This document shows, piece by piece, positions 9,058 through 17,250 of a DNA stretch of 64,000 nucleotides. The first letter of the stretch is position 1, and the number at the start of each line of letters is the position of its first letter. The notes under the pieces are model-generated. The model made no database searches and had not been told where the DNA came from. It saw only the letters and a list, made by a program, of their open reading frames with translations. Source of the DNA: Sphingomonas bisphenolicum (GTDB lineage Bacteria > Pseudomonadota > Alphaproteobacteria > Sphingomonadales > Sphingomonadaceae); NCBI RefSeq assembly GCF_024349785.1, contig NZ_AP018818.1, forward strand, positions 496,001-560,000, in the 5' to 3' direction. A program made the translations under genes and the position numbers.

Positions 9058-10201
9058 AGCCTATATCATCGACGCCGTCCGCTCGCCCATTGGGCGTAAA
9101 AAGGGTAGCCTCGCGGGCGTCCACCCGGCCGACCTTGGCGCACATCCGATCCGGGAGCTGGTGAAGCGCACAGGCATCGATCCGGTTCTGGTCGATGATG
9201 TCGTCTGGGGCTGCTGCGACACGATCGGTCCGCAGGCAGGCGACATCGGCCGGACTGCATGGCTGGTGGCGGGTTTGCCGGAGGAAGTGCCGGGCGTTAC
9301 CGTCGACCGCCAGTGCGGCTCCAGCCAGCAGGCCGTGCATTTCGCGGCGCAGGGCGTGATGAGCGGCACGCAGGATTTCGTTATCGCGGGCGGCAGTCAG
9401 GCGATGAACGCCATTCCGATCTCCGCCGCCATGTTCGCGGGGCAGGCCTATGGCTTCGACAGCCCTTTTCAGGGCGCGAAGGGCTGGGACGCCCGCTATG
9501 GCGGTGAGGAAGTGAACCAGATTCGCTCCGCCGAGATGATCGCGGAAAAATGGGGCATCAGCCGTGCGGCGATGGAAGCGTTCGCGCTTGCCTCCCACCA
9601 GCGCGCGCAGGCGGCCTGGGACAAGGGCTGGTTCGACAAGGAAATCGTGGCCCTGAACGGCTTGTCGAAGGACGAAACCATCCGCCCTGCCACCACATTG
9701 GAAGGACTGGCCGGTCTCAACCCGGTGCGCGATGGCGGCATCGTCACCGCCGGCGTCGCCAGCCAGAATTGCGACGCCGCGGCCGCACTGCTGATCGCCA
9801 GCGAACAGGCGGTGAAGGCGCATGGCCTCAAGCCCCGCGCCCGTATCCATCATCTCTCGGTGCGCGCCGCCAATCCGGTGTGGATGCTGACCGGCCCGAT
9901 CCCGGCGACCCAATATGCGCTGAAGAAAGCGGGCATGTCGGTCAGCGACATCGACCTGTTCGAATGCAACGAAGCCTTCGCCAGCGTGCCCATGGCATGG
10001 ATGAAGGAACTCGACATTCCCCATGAGAAGGTGAACGTACAGGGTGGCGCGATCGCACTCGGCCATCCGATCGGCGCAACCGGCGCCCGACTGATGACCA
10101 CTCTGCTCAATGCCCTGGAGCGCACCGGCGGCCGCTATGGCCTTCAGACCATGTGCGAAGGCGGCGGACAGGCCAACGTCACCATCATCGAGCGGCTGTA
10201 A
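9050..10201 (+). CDS. fadA6: FadA6-type thiolase
   Basis: A 383-residue thiolase with nucleophile Cys89 in DRQCGSSQQA, His339 in GHPIGATGAR and Cys369 in MCEGGGQAN. The N-terminal AYIIDAVRSPIGR start and the C-terminal GGRYGLQTMCEGGG segment follow mycobacterial FadA6, the thiolase of the KstR2-type C/D-ring regulon that acts on the acyclic dioxo-CoA product of ring opening. Overlaps the preceding dehydrogenase gene; one base separates its stop from the next ATG. Confidence 0.8.
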   Translation: MPEAYIIDAVRSPIGRKKGSLAGVHPADLGAHPIRELVKRTGIDPVLVDDVVWGCCDTIGPQAGDIGRTAWLVAGLPEEVPGVTVDRQCGSSQQAVHFAAQGVMSGTQDFVIAGGSQAMNAIPISAAMFAGQAYGFDSPFQGAKGWDARYGGEEVNQIRSAEMIAEKWGISRAAMEAFALASHQRAQAAWDKGWFDKEIVALNGLSKDETIRPATTLEGLAGLNPVRDGGIVTAGVASQNCDAAAALLIASEQAVKAHGLKPRARIHHLSVRAANPVWMLTGPIPATQYALKKAGMSVSDIDLFECNEAFASVPMAWMKELDIPHEKVNVQGGAIALGHPIGATGARLMTTLLNALERTGGRYGLQTMCEGGGQANVTIIERL

Positions 10202-10202
10202 T

Positions 10203-10826
10203 ATGCCCTGCTACGCCTATCAGGGGATCGTTCCCGTGGTCGACCCGACCAGCTATGTCCATCCGCTGGCATCGCTGATCGGGGACGTGATCGTGGGTCC
10301 GGGCTGCTTCATTGCGCCCGGCGCGTCACTGCGCGGCGATTTCGGCCGGATTGTCGTGGAAGGCGACAGTAGCATTCAGGACAGCGTGACCGTCCATGCC
10401 AATCAGCTGCGTGACACGATCATCAGGCGTGGCGCGACCATTGCGCACGGATCGATCATCCATGGCTGCGAGGTCGGCGAAAATGCACTGATCGGTATGA
10501 ATGCGGTGATCCTCGACAATGCGGTGATTGGGCCGGAAAATCTGGTTGCGGCCCTGAGCCTCGTAAAGTCCGACACGCACACACCGCCGCGCAGTCTGGT
10601 CGCGGGCAATCCGGCGAGAATCATCAAGAGCTTCGAACCGCATCAGGTCATATGGAAGAATGATGGCGAGGGCGAATATCAGAAACTCGCCCGCGCCGCG
10701 CTGACCGACCTCATCGAGGCGCAGCCGCTGGCCGCGCCCGAAGCGGGCCGGAGGCGCATCCGGTCGAACGCCATTGCCGTGCGCCTGACCGGGCCGACAG
10801 CCGCCTTGCGGGAGAAACAGGCATGA
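10203..10826 (+). CDS. PaaY/gamma-carbonic-anhydrase-like hexapeptide-repeat protein
   Basis: A 207-residue left-handed beta-helix protein. Hexapeptide turns run from about residue 10 to 140 (LIGDVIVGPGCFIAPGA; ENALIGMNAVILDNAV) with metal-ligand-type histidines in TVHAN and IAHGSIIHGC. PaaY proteins in the phenylacetate pathway act as thioesterases that remove dead-end CoA esters, and a similar housekeeping role for trapped ring C/D CoA thioesters is my inference. The C-terminal 40 residues are rich in Arg and Ala and diverge from the family. Its stop overlaps the next start. Confidence 0.7.
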   Translation: MPCYAYQGIVPVVDPTSYVHPLASLIGDVIVGPGCFIAPGASLRGDFGRIVVEGDSSIQDSVTVHANQLRDTIIRRGATIAHGSIIHGCEVGENALIGMNAVILDNAVIGPENLVAALSLVKSDTHTPPRSLVAGNPARIIKSFEPHQVIWKNDGEGEYQKLARAALTDLIEAQPLAAPEAGRRRIRSNAIAVRLTGPTAALREKQA

Positions 10827-11266
10827 ACGACGCCGCCATCGCCATTCCCAACCTGCTCTATCTTTATGCCGAGCTGATCGACGCGGCGGATTTCATCGGC
10901 GCGGCGCGGTTGTTTCGGCATGGCGCGGTGATCACCGGCGGCCAGCGGGTCGAAGGAGAGAAAGCCATCGCCGACATGTGGCGCAGCTGGATGCGCCTCT
11001 ATGACGGCAAGCCGCGCACCCGGCATATCATCACCAACCCGATCATCCTGCTGAGCGGTGATGGGCAAAGCGCCACCAGCCGCTCGCAATGGACGGTGCT
11101 GCAGGCGACCGAGGACTATCCGCTCCAGCCGGTGGCGACGGGCCGCTATCACGACAGCTTTCAGCGGATCGACGGCCAATGGTGCTTTGCCGAACGCAAT
11201 TATGCGCAGGTCGACCTCGCCGGCGACCTCAGCGCGCATCTTTTGAAATCTCTGAAGGACGCTTGA
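10823..11266 (+). CDS. SnoaL-like (NTF2-fold) protein
   Basis: A 147-residue NTF2-fold protein with an N-terminal helix pair (YLYAELIDAADFIGAARLF), a central HIITNPIILL strand and a C-terminal GRYHDSFQRIDGQWCFAERNY strand. These features mark the SnoaL_4 subgroup, which includes dehydratases, isomerases and hydroxylase-like proteins acting on polycyclic substrates. Function unknown; it sits between CoA-ester enzymes and overlaps the upstream gene by four bases, so it is part of the operon. Confidence 0.65.
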   Translation: MNDAAIAIPNLLYLYAELIDAADFIGAARLFRHGAVITGGQRVEGEKAIADMWRSWMRLYDGKPRTRHIITNPIILLSGDGQSATSRSQWTVLQATEDYPLQPVATGRYHDSFQRIDGQWCFAERNYAQVDLAGDLSAHLLKSLKDA

Positions 11267-11268
11267 CG

Positions 11269-12174
11269 ATGGGTATCTGCGAAGGACGCGTGGCGATTGT
11301 GACGGGCGCTGGAAACGGGCTGGGCAAGGCCTATGCGCTGGGGCTGGCGGCGGAAGGCTGCAAGCTCGTCATCAATGACCTGGGCGTCGGCACCCATGGT
11401 GAGGCCGGCCTCACCAAAGGCGCCGCCGAACAGGTGGTGGATGAAATACGCGCCATGGGCGGCGAGGCGGTCGCCAATAGCGACGACGTTGCCGACTGGG
11501 ACGCGGGCAAGCGCATGGTGGATGCTGCGCTCGACAATTTCGGGCGGCTGGACGCGGTCGTGAACAATGCGGGCTTCGTGCGCGACCGCATGTTCTTCAC
11601 CTGCTCGCCCGAGGAGTGGGATGCGGTGATCCGCGTGCATCTGCGTGGCCATTTCTGCACCACGCGCCACGCAACGGAATATTGGCGGGCGCAGGCCAAG
11701 GCGGGCCATCCCGTCGACGCGCGTATCGTCAACACGACCAGTGGCGCGGGCTTGCAGGGATCGGTAGGCCAATCGGCCTATTCGGCCGCCAAGGGGGGCA
11801 TCGCCGCTTTGACTCTGGTGCAGGCGGCGGAACTGGCGCGTCTGGGCGTTACCGCCAATGCGCTCGCGCCCAACGCCCGCACCCGCATGACCGATACAGG
11901 CGCCTTTGACATGGCGGTCGAGGATGGCGGCTTCGACGTCTTCGCCCCGGAGAACATGGCCCCGCTGGTCGCCTATCTGGTGTCGGAACAGTCGCAGGGC
12001 GTGACGGGGCAGGTCTTTGAACTGAAGGGCGGCACGATCTTCTTGTCGCAAGGCTGGACCGACAGCCCCGCCCATGACAAGGGCGCGCGCTTCGACGCGC
12101 GCGAACTGGACATCATCGTCCGCAAACTGGTCGCGACCCGCGAACCCGCCAAACCGGTGTACGGAGCCGCCTGA
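11269..12174 (+). CDS. SDR family oxidoreductase (hydroxyacyl-CoA dehydrogenase type)
   Basis: A 301-residue short-chain dehydrogenase with nucleotide motif GAGNGLG, NNAG and catalytic YSAAK (preceded by the Ser of TTSGAG). The start MGICEGRVAIVTG and the long INDLGVGTHGE insert resemble the dehydrogenase domain of peroxisomal multifunctional enzyme type 2 and the Rv3548c-type SDR of the mycobacterial C/D-ring cluster. Probably oxidises the beta-hydroxyacyl-CoA formed on the HIP side chain. The stop overlaps the ATG of the next dehydrogenase. Confidence 0.75.
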   Translation: MGICEGRVAIVTGAGNGLGKAYALGLAAEGCKLVINDLGVGTHGEAGLTKGAAEQVVDEIRAMGGEAVANSDDVADWDAGKRMVDAALDNFGRLDAVVNNAGFVRDRMFFTCSPEEWDAVIRVHLRGHFCTTRHATEYWRAQAKAGHPVDARIVNTTSGAGLQGSVGQSAYSAAKGGIAALTLVQAAELARLGVTANALAPNARTRMTDTGAFDMAVEDGGFDVFAPENMAPLVAYLVSEQSQGVTGQVFELKGGTIFLSQGWTDSPAHDKGARFDARELDIIVRKLVATREPAKPVYGAA

Positions 12175-13250
12175 TGGACTTCGCACTCAGCGACGACCAG
12201 CGCGCCATCCAGGAGGCCGCCCGCGACTTCCTGAACGACGCCGCCAATACCGACGCCGTCCGGGCCGCTGCGGAAAGCGCGACCGGCTTCGACGAAATGC
12301 TTTGGCGGGGTCTTGGCGAAATGGGTTTTGCCGGCCTGATGGTGCCGGAAAGCCATGGCGGGCTGGGGCTGGGCGCGGTGGAAATGGCGCTGGTTCTGGA
12401 AGAAATGGGCCGGTGCCTCGCGCCCGTTCCCTTTTTCGAAACAGCGGTTCTGGCGGTGCAGGCGGTGGTTGGCGCAGGCAAGGCGGGGCAGCTTGCGACG
12501 CTTCTTCCTCGTCTCGCGTCGGGCACGCGCGCCTGTTTCGCGGGAACAGCCGACCGCCCGACCCTTTCGGACAACCGGCTCACCGGCACCGCCCATTTCG
12601 TCACCTTCGCGCATGTGGCTGAGCTGATCGTCATCGCCACGGCGGATGACAGTCTGGTCGTGCTGGAAGCGGATATGCCGGGCCTGACCATCGAGCCCCT
12701 GCCCAGCCTGGACCGTACGCGCCGTTTTGCTACGCTGACTTTCGACTGCGCGATCACGCCGGACCAACTGCTGGGCGCGCCCGGCAGCGCCAAGGCCGCC
12801 ATCGATCGCGTCCTGACCATCGGCGCGGGCCTGCTCGCCGCCGAGCAGGCGGGCGTGGCGCAATATAGCCTCGACGCCACGGTCGACTATGCCCGGCAGC
12901 GGGTGCAGTTCGGGCGGGCTATCGGCTCCTTCCAGGCTTATAAGCATATGCTGGCCGACATGATGCTTCTGATCGAAGCCTCTCGCTCCGCCGCTTATTA
13001 TGCCGCCGCCGCCATCGACGAGGATGGCGCGGAACTGGCAGAAGCCTGCCATATTGCGCGCGAATATGTTTCCGATGCCTGCCGATCCGTCACCGGCGAC
13101 GCGATCCAGTTGCATGGCGGGATCGGCTTTACCTGGGAACATCACGCCCACCTTTATTTCAAGCGCGCCCGTGCCACCGCGAACTGGCTGGGATCGCCCG
13201 ACCAGCATCGCGAAGCGCTGGCCACCCTCCTCTTCAAGGACGTAGCATGA
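12174..13250 (+). CDS. Acyl-CoA dehydrogenase
   Basis: A 358-residue acyl-CoA dehydrogenase-family protein with an intact N-terminal domain (MDFALSDDQRAIQEAARDF) and C-terminal domain (ARQRVQFGRAIGSFQAYKHMLADM; QLHGGIGFTWEHHAHLY). The middle domain is shortened and has no clear SEPxAGSD signature, as in the partner subunits of heteromeric steroid dehydrogenases. Its most plausible full-length partner is the FadE30-like enzyme at 16084. Flanked by four-base overlaps on both sides. Confidence 0.72.
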   Translation: MDFALSDDQRAIQEAARDFLNDAANTDAVRAAAESATGFDEMLWRGLGEMGFAGLMVPESHGGLGLGAVEMALVLEEMGRCLAPVPFFETAVLAVQAVVGAGKAGQLATLLPRLASGTRACFAGTADRPTLSDNRLTGTAHFVTFAHVAELIVIATADDSLVVLEADMPGLTIEPLPSLDRTRRFATLTFDCAITPDQLLGAPGSAKAAIDRVLTIGAGLLAAEQAGVAQYSLDATVDYARQRVQFGRAIGSFQAYKHMLADMMLLIEASRSAAYYAAAAIDEDGAELAEACHIAREYVSDACRSVTGDAIQLHGGIGFTWEHHAHLYFKRARATANWLGSPDQHREALATLLFKDVA

Positions 13251-14038
13251 CCCCGACTTCCCCCGTTCCGCCCTATCCCACGCCGCGCGGCCTGCTGACC
13301 GGCAAGACGGTGGTCGTCACCGCCGCGGCGGGCACCGGCATCGGTTTCGCCGTCGCCAAGCGCGCCGCCGAGGAGGGAGGCAAGCTGCTCATCAGCGATT
13401 TCCACGAACGCCGCCTGGGCGAAGCCGCCGACCGGATCGCCGATGAGGCGGGCGTGGAACGGCCAGCGACGTTCGTCTGCGACGTCACCGACGAACAGGC
13501 CGTGCAGGGCCTGCGCGACGCGTCGCTGGCCGCCTTGGGCCGGGTCGATGTCCTCATCAACAATGCGGGGCTGGGCGGCGAAGTCGATGTCGTCGATATG
13601 ACCGACGACCAGTGGAACCGTGTGCTGGATGTGACGCTGACCAGCCTGTTCCGCATGACCCGCGCCTTCCTGCCATCCATGTACGCCGCAAAAACGGGCG
13701 TGATGGTCAATAATGCGTCGGTTCTGGGCTGGCGCGCGCAGAAGGGCCAGGCCCATTATGCCGCCGCCAAGGCTGGCGTCATGGCCTTCACCCGTTGCGC
13801 CGCGATCGAGGCGGCCGAACATGGCGTGCGCATCAACGCCGTCGCGCCCAGCCTTGCCATGCACCCCTTCCTCGCCAAGGTGACGACGCAGGAGGCGCTG
13901 GACCGGCTGGTCGAGAAAGAAGCCTTCAAACGCCCCGCCGAAGTGTGGGAGGTCGCCAATGTGATGATCTTCCTCGCCAGCGAACTGTCCTCCTACATGA
14001 CTGGCGAAATCCTGCCCGTGTCGAGCCAGAAGGCCTGA
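13247..14038 (+). CDS. ipdF: IpdF, 5-hydroxy-HIP(HIC)-CoA dehydrogenase (SDR)
   Basis: A 263-residue SDR with an N-terminal extension before GKTVVVTAAAGTGIGFAVAK, an unusual TAAAGTGIG nucleotide motif. ISDFHERRLGEA, NNASVLGWRAQKGQAHYAAAK (catalytic Tyr-Lys) and VSSQ at the C terminus follow mycobacterial IpdF. IpdF interconverts the 5-hydroxy and 5-keto groups on the indane ring during HIP-CoA catabolism. Starts with ATGA overlap on the upstream dehydrogenase. Confidence 0.85.
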   Translation: MTPTSPVPPYPTPRGLLTGKTVVVTAAAGTGIGFAVAKRAAEEGGKLLISDFHERRLGEAADRIADEAGVERPATFVCDVTDEQAVQGLRDASLAALGRVDVLINNAGLGGEVDVVDMTDDQWNRVLDVTLTSLFRMTRAFLPSMYAAKTGVMVNNASVLGWRAQKGQAHYAAAKAGVMAFTRCAAIEAAEHGVRINAVAPSLAMHPFLAKVTTQEALDRLVEKEAFKRPAEVWEVANVMIFLASELSSYMTGEILPVSSQKA

Positions 14039-14041
14039 GCC

Positions 14042-14500
14042 ATGGCGGTCGTCTTCGAAACCCCGCGCGACCTGATCGGCAAGGACGGTACGATACTCGA
14101 TGCCAGTGACTGGCTGACCGTCGATCAGGCCCGCATCGATGCCTTCGCGGCCTGCACCGGCGATCATCAGTGGATTCATGTCGATCCGGTTCGCGCCAAG
14201 GACGGCCCGTTCGGCGCGACCATCGCCCATGGCTATCTTACACTCAGCCTGGTCAACCTCTTCCTGCCGCAGATGATCGAGGTTCGGCGCTTCTCCGCCG
14301 GGGTCAATGTCGGCATGGACAAGACCCGCTTCCTTAGCCCCGTGCTGGTCGGATCGCGCATCCGTGGCACGGGCACGATCGTAGCGGTCGAGGAGGTCAA
14401 GGGCGCGATCCAGTCCACCGTCCGCGTCACCACAGAGATTGAAGGCAGCGACAAGCCCGCCTGCGTCATCGACACCATCAGCCGCTATTTTCCGGAGTAA
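14042..14500 (+). CDS. MaoC-type hot-dog enoyl-CoA hydratase
   Basis: A 152-residue hot-dog protein with the hydratase-2 motif around FAACTGDHQWIHVDP (residues about 37-51, Asp/His dyad) and FGATIAHGYLTLSL. R-specific enoyl-CoA hydratases of this size act as homodimers. In the operon it could hydrate the unsaturated HIP side-chain CoA ester made by FadE30. Two bases separate it from the SDR upstream (after GCC) and three from the next ATG. Confidence 0.75.
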   Translation: MAVVFETPRDLIGKDGTILDASDWLTVDQARIDAFAACTGDHQWIHVDPVRAKDGPFGATIAHGYLTLSLVNLFLPQMIEVRRFSAGVNVGMDKTRFLSPVLVGSRIRGTGTIVAVEEVKGAIQSTVRVTTEIEGSDKPACVIDTISRYFPE

Positions 14501-14503
14501 GAG

Positions 14504-14878
14504 ATGCCCGATCCCGCCAAAATGGAAGCCGCCGTCCACGCCTATGTCGCTGCGTTCGACGCGGGGAGCGCCGACCAGGCGGCCGCCCTGTTCGCGCAGG
14601 ACGCAACGGTCGAAGATCCCGTCGGCAGCCCGCCGCACAAGGGCCGCGAAGCCATCCGCGCCTTTTACGCCGCCTCGATGCAGACCGGCGCAAAGCTGAC
14701 GCTTGAAGGGCCGATCCGCATCACCGCCGACCATGCGGCCTTCGCCTTTTGCGTCAATCTCGCCTGGGAGGGGAAACAGCAGCGCGTCGACGTGATCGAC
14801 ACCTTCCGCTTCAACGAAGCCAATGAAGTCACCGAAATGCGCGCCTTTTTCGGCCCCACCAATATGCACGGATTTTAA
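14504..14878 (+). CDS. ksi: Delta5-3-ketosteroid isomerase
   Basis: A 124-residue NTF2-fold protein that matches the classic bacterial ketosteroid isomerase in length and in all three catalytic residues at their standard numbers: Tyr14 (AYVAAFDAG), Asp38 (TVEDPVGS) and Asp99 (VIDTFRFN). The enzyme shifts a delta5 double bond to delta4 in 3-ketosteroids by proton transfer through Asp38. Its place among ring C/D CoA-ester genes is odd, since the classical substrate precedes A-ring aromatisation. Either the operon also serves early steps, or the enzyme isomerises an enone in a later intermediate. Confidence 0.88.
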   Translation: MPDPAKMEAAVHAYVAAFDAGSADQAAALFAQDATVEDPVGSPPHKGREAIRAFYAASMQTGAKLTLEGPIRITADHAAFAFCVNLAWEGKQQRVDVIDTFRFNEANEVTEMRAFFGPTNMHGF

Positions 14879-14881
14879 GAC

Positions 14882-16084
14882 ATGCGCGAAGCAGCCATCA
14901 TTTCTACCGCCCGCACCGGCGTGGGCAAAGCCTATCGCGGTGCCTTCAACGATACCGAAGCGCCGCGCATGGCGGCCCATGTCGTCGATGCCGCCATCGC
15001 CCGCGCCGGGATCGACCCCGCCCGTGTGGACGATGTCTATATGGGCTGCGCCAATCAGTGGAACACCCAGAGCTACAATATCGGCCGGTTGGCCGTGCAT
15101 GGCTCGGTCCTGCCCGACACGGTGGCTGGCTTTGCAATGGACCGCAAATGCTCGTCGGGCCTCAATGCGCTGGCGTTCGCGGCGCGCGGCATCATCGCCG
15201 ACGAAATCGACGTGGCGCTGGCCGGGGGCACGGAGAATGTCTCGCTGACCATCGACAAACATTATCCCAATTTCCGCAACCGGTCTGAATGGGTGAAGGT
15301 GCACGATCCCTATGCCTATATGGCGATGATCGAGACGGCGGAGATTGTCGCCGACCGCTATGGCGTCAGCCGCGAGGATCAGGATCACTTTGCCGCCCTG
15401 TCGCAGCAGCGTGCCGCCGCGGCGCAGCAAGCGGGCAGGTTCGACGCCGAAATCGTGCCGATTGCCCTGACCAAGGCGCTGTTCGACAAGGCAGGCCAGG
15501 AGACCGGCAAGGAAGAACTGGTGCTGTCGGCCGACGAAGGCATCCGCGCGGGCACGACCTATGAGAAGCTGTCCGAACTCAAGCCCGTCTTCAAAAATGG
15601 CGATGTCGTCAAGGAAGGCCGTCACATCACCGCCGGCAATGCCAGCCAGTTGTCCGACGGCGCCTCGGCCCAGGTCGTCATGGACCTGGCCACCGCGCAG
15701 AGGGAAGGCCTGCCGGTTCTGGGCATCTATCGCGGTTTCCAGGTCGCGGGTTGCGGCGCGGATGAAATGGGCATCGGCCCGGTGTTCGCCATCCCCAAGC
15801 TGCTGGACCGTGCAGGCCTGAAGATCGACGATATCGGCCTGTGGGAAATCAACGAAGCCTTTGCGAGCCAGGCGATTTACTGCCAGCGCAAACTGGGCAT
15901 CGATCCCGAAAAGCTGAACGTCAATGGCGGCGGCATCGCCATCGGCCATCCCTTCGGCATGACCGGATCGCGACTGGTCGGTCATGCGCTGATCGAGGGC
16001 AAGCGACGCGGCCTGCGCTATGTCGTCGTGTCGATGTGCGTCGCGGGCGGCATGGGCGCGGCCGGACTGTTCGAGGTCGCCTGA
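14882..16084 (+). CDS. Thiolase (acetyl-CoA acyltransferase)
   Basis: A 400-residue thiolase with Cys90 ([11 protein letters not shown]), His356 ([10 protein letters not shown]) and Cys386 (SMCVAGGMG). It is distinct from the FadA6-type enzyme at 9050. With FadE30, a hydratase and an SDR nearby it would provide the acetyl-CoA-releasing cleavage of the HIP propionate side chain; FadA5-like cleavage of a C17 side chain is the alternative. The ATG follows the isomerase stop by three bases and the gene is coupled to fadE30 by ATGA. Confidence 0.75.
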   Translation: MREAAIISTARTGVGKAYRGAFNDTEAPRMAAHVVDAAIARAGIDPARVDDVYMGCANQWNTQSYNIGRLAVHGSVLPDTVAGFAMDRKCSSGLNALAFAARGIIADEIDVALAGGTENVSLTIDKHYPNFRNRSEWVKVHDPYAYMAMIETAEIVADRYGVSREDQDHFAALSQQRAAAAQQAGRFDAEIVPIALTKALFDKAGQETGKEELVLSADEGIRAGTTYEKLSELKPVFKNGDVVKEGRHITAGNASQLSDGASAQVVMDLATAQREGLPVLGIYRGFQVAGCGADEMGIGPVFAIPKLLDRAGLKIDDIGLWEINEAFASQAIYCQRKLGIDPEKLNVNGGGIAIGHPFGMTGSRLVGHALIEGKRRGLRYVVVSMCVAGGMGAAGLFEVA

Positions 16085-17250
16085 TGCAACTGGCCTTCGC
16101 CCCGGAACTCAAGGCTTTCCGTGCAGAAGCAGCCGACTGGCTGGACGATCAGCTTTCTGGCCCCTTCAAGGCCCTGCGCGGCCGGACCAGCCAGATGGAT
16201 ATGGTCGAGGAACGTCGCGCCTGGGAAGCGGCGCTGGGTGCGGCGCGCTGGAGCGTCGTCGGCTGGCCCGAACAATGGGGCGGACGCGGCGCCTCCATCG
16301 CGCAGCAGGTCATCTTCGCGGAGGAATATGCCCGCGCCAAGGCGCCGCCGCGCGTCGGCCATCTGGGCGTCGAACTGCTGGGACCGACATTATTGGCGCT
16401 GGGCAGTGAGGAGCAGAAGACGCGCTTCCTGCCCGATATCGCCCATGGCCGGGCGATCTGGTGCCAGGGCTATTCGGAACCGGGCGCGGGGTCCGACCTC
16501 GCCAACGTCAAGACGAAAGCCCGCCTTGAAAGCCATCGCTACATCATCGACGGCCAGAAGATCTGGACGTCGATGGGCATGATCGCCGACTGGTGTTTCG
16601 TGGTCGCCCGCACCGAGCCGGGCAGCGTCGGCAACAAGGGCCTGTCCTTCCTGCTGGTGCCGATGGACCAAGCCGGCGTAACGCCCCGCCCGATCCGCCA
16701 GATGACCGGCGAAGCGGAATTTGCCGAAGTCTTTTTCGACGGGGCGGAGGCGCTGGCGATCGACCGCATCGGCGCGGAAGGCGACGGCTGGAAGGTGGCG
16801 ATGGCGCTGCTGGGGTTCGAACGCGGCGTATCGACGCTGGCGCAACAGATGCACTTTCGCAACGAACTGGACGATATTATCGCAGCGGCGAAGGCGAACG
16901 GCAAAGCCATCGATCCGCTGATCCGCCAGCGCATCGCCCATGCCCATGCCGGGCTGAAGATCATGCGCTACAGTAGCCTGCGCATGTTGTCCGACGAAGC
17001 CGGGCTGTCGGGCGCGGCCTACAGCTACAAGCTCTACTGGTCGCAATGGCACAAGGCGCTGGGCGAACTCGCCATGGACGTGTTGGGTCAGTCGGGCGAA
17101 ATCGGCATCAGCGAAGAGCGTTTCGATGCTCTCACCAGCATGTATCTGATGAGCCGGTCCGACACCATCTATGCGGGCACGGACCAGATCCAGCGCAACA
17201 TCATTTCCGAGCGCGGCCTCGGTTTGCCCAGGGAGCCGCGCGGCCAATGA
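16084..17250 (+). CDS. fadE30: FadE30-type acyl-CoA dehydrogenase
   Basis: A 388-residue acyl-CoA dehydrogenase with VVGWPEQWGGRG, WCQGYSEPGAGSDLANV, FERGVSTLAQQ and the C-terminal YAGTDQIQRNIISERGLGLPRE signature. These segments follow mycobacterial FadE30, which desaturates the propionate side chain of HIP-CoA. The gene lies directly before the HIP-CoA ligase gene; in Mycobacterium tuberculosis fadE30 and fadD3 are also neighbours. Start at 16084 overlaps the thiolase stop. Confidence 0.82.
   Translation: MQLAFAPELKAFRAEAADWLDDQLSGPFKALRGRTSQMDMVEERRAWEAALGAARWSVVGWPEQWGGRGASIAQQVIFAEEYARAKAPPRVGHLGVELLGPTLLALGSEEQKTRFLPDIAHGRAIWCQGYSEPGAGSDLANVKTKARLESHRYIIDGQKIWTSMGMIADWCFVVARTEPGSVGNKGLSFLLVPMDQAGVTPRPIRQMTGEAEFAEVFFDGAEALAIDRIGAEGDGWKVAMALLGFERGVSTLAQQMHFRNELDDIIAAAKANGKAIDPLIRQRIAHAHAGLKIMRYSSLRMLSDEAGLSGAAYSYKLYWSQWHKALGELAMDVLGQSGEIGISEERFDALTSMYLMSRSDTIYAGTDQIQRNIISERGLGLPREPRGQ

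Noticed and set aside
14504..14878. Calling this gene a generic SnoaL-like hypothetical
   Set aside because: Tyr14, Asp38 and Asp99 fall at the exact ketosteroid isomerase positions in a protein of matching length, so the specific name is justified.
13154..15985. A 943-codon open frame on the minus strand
   Set aside because: It lies opposite ipdF, maoC, ksi and a thiolase with clear motifs and tight coupling; long antisense frames are common in GC-rich DNA and its translation is His/Arg/Gly-rich with no domain.
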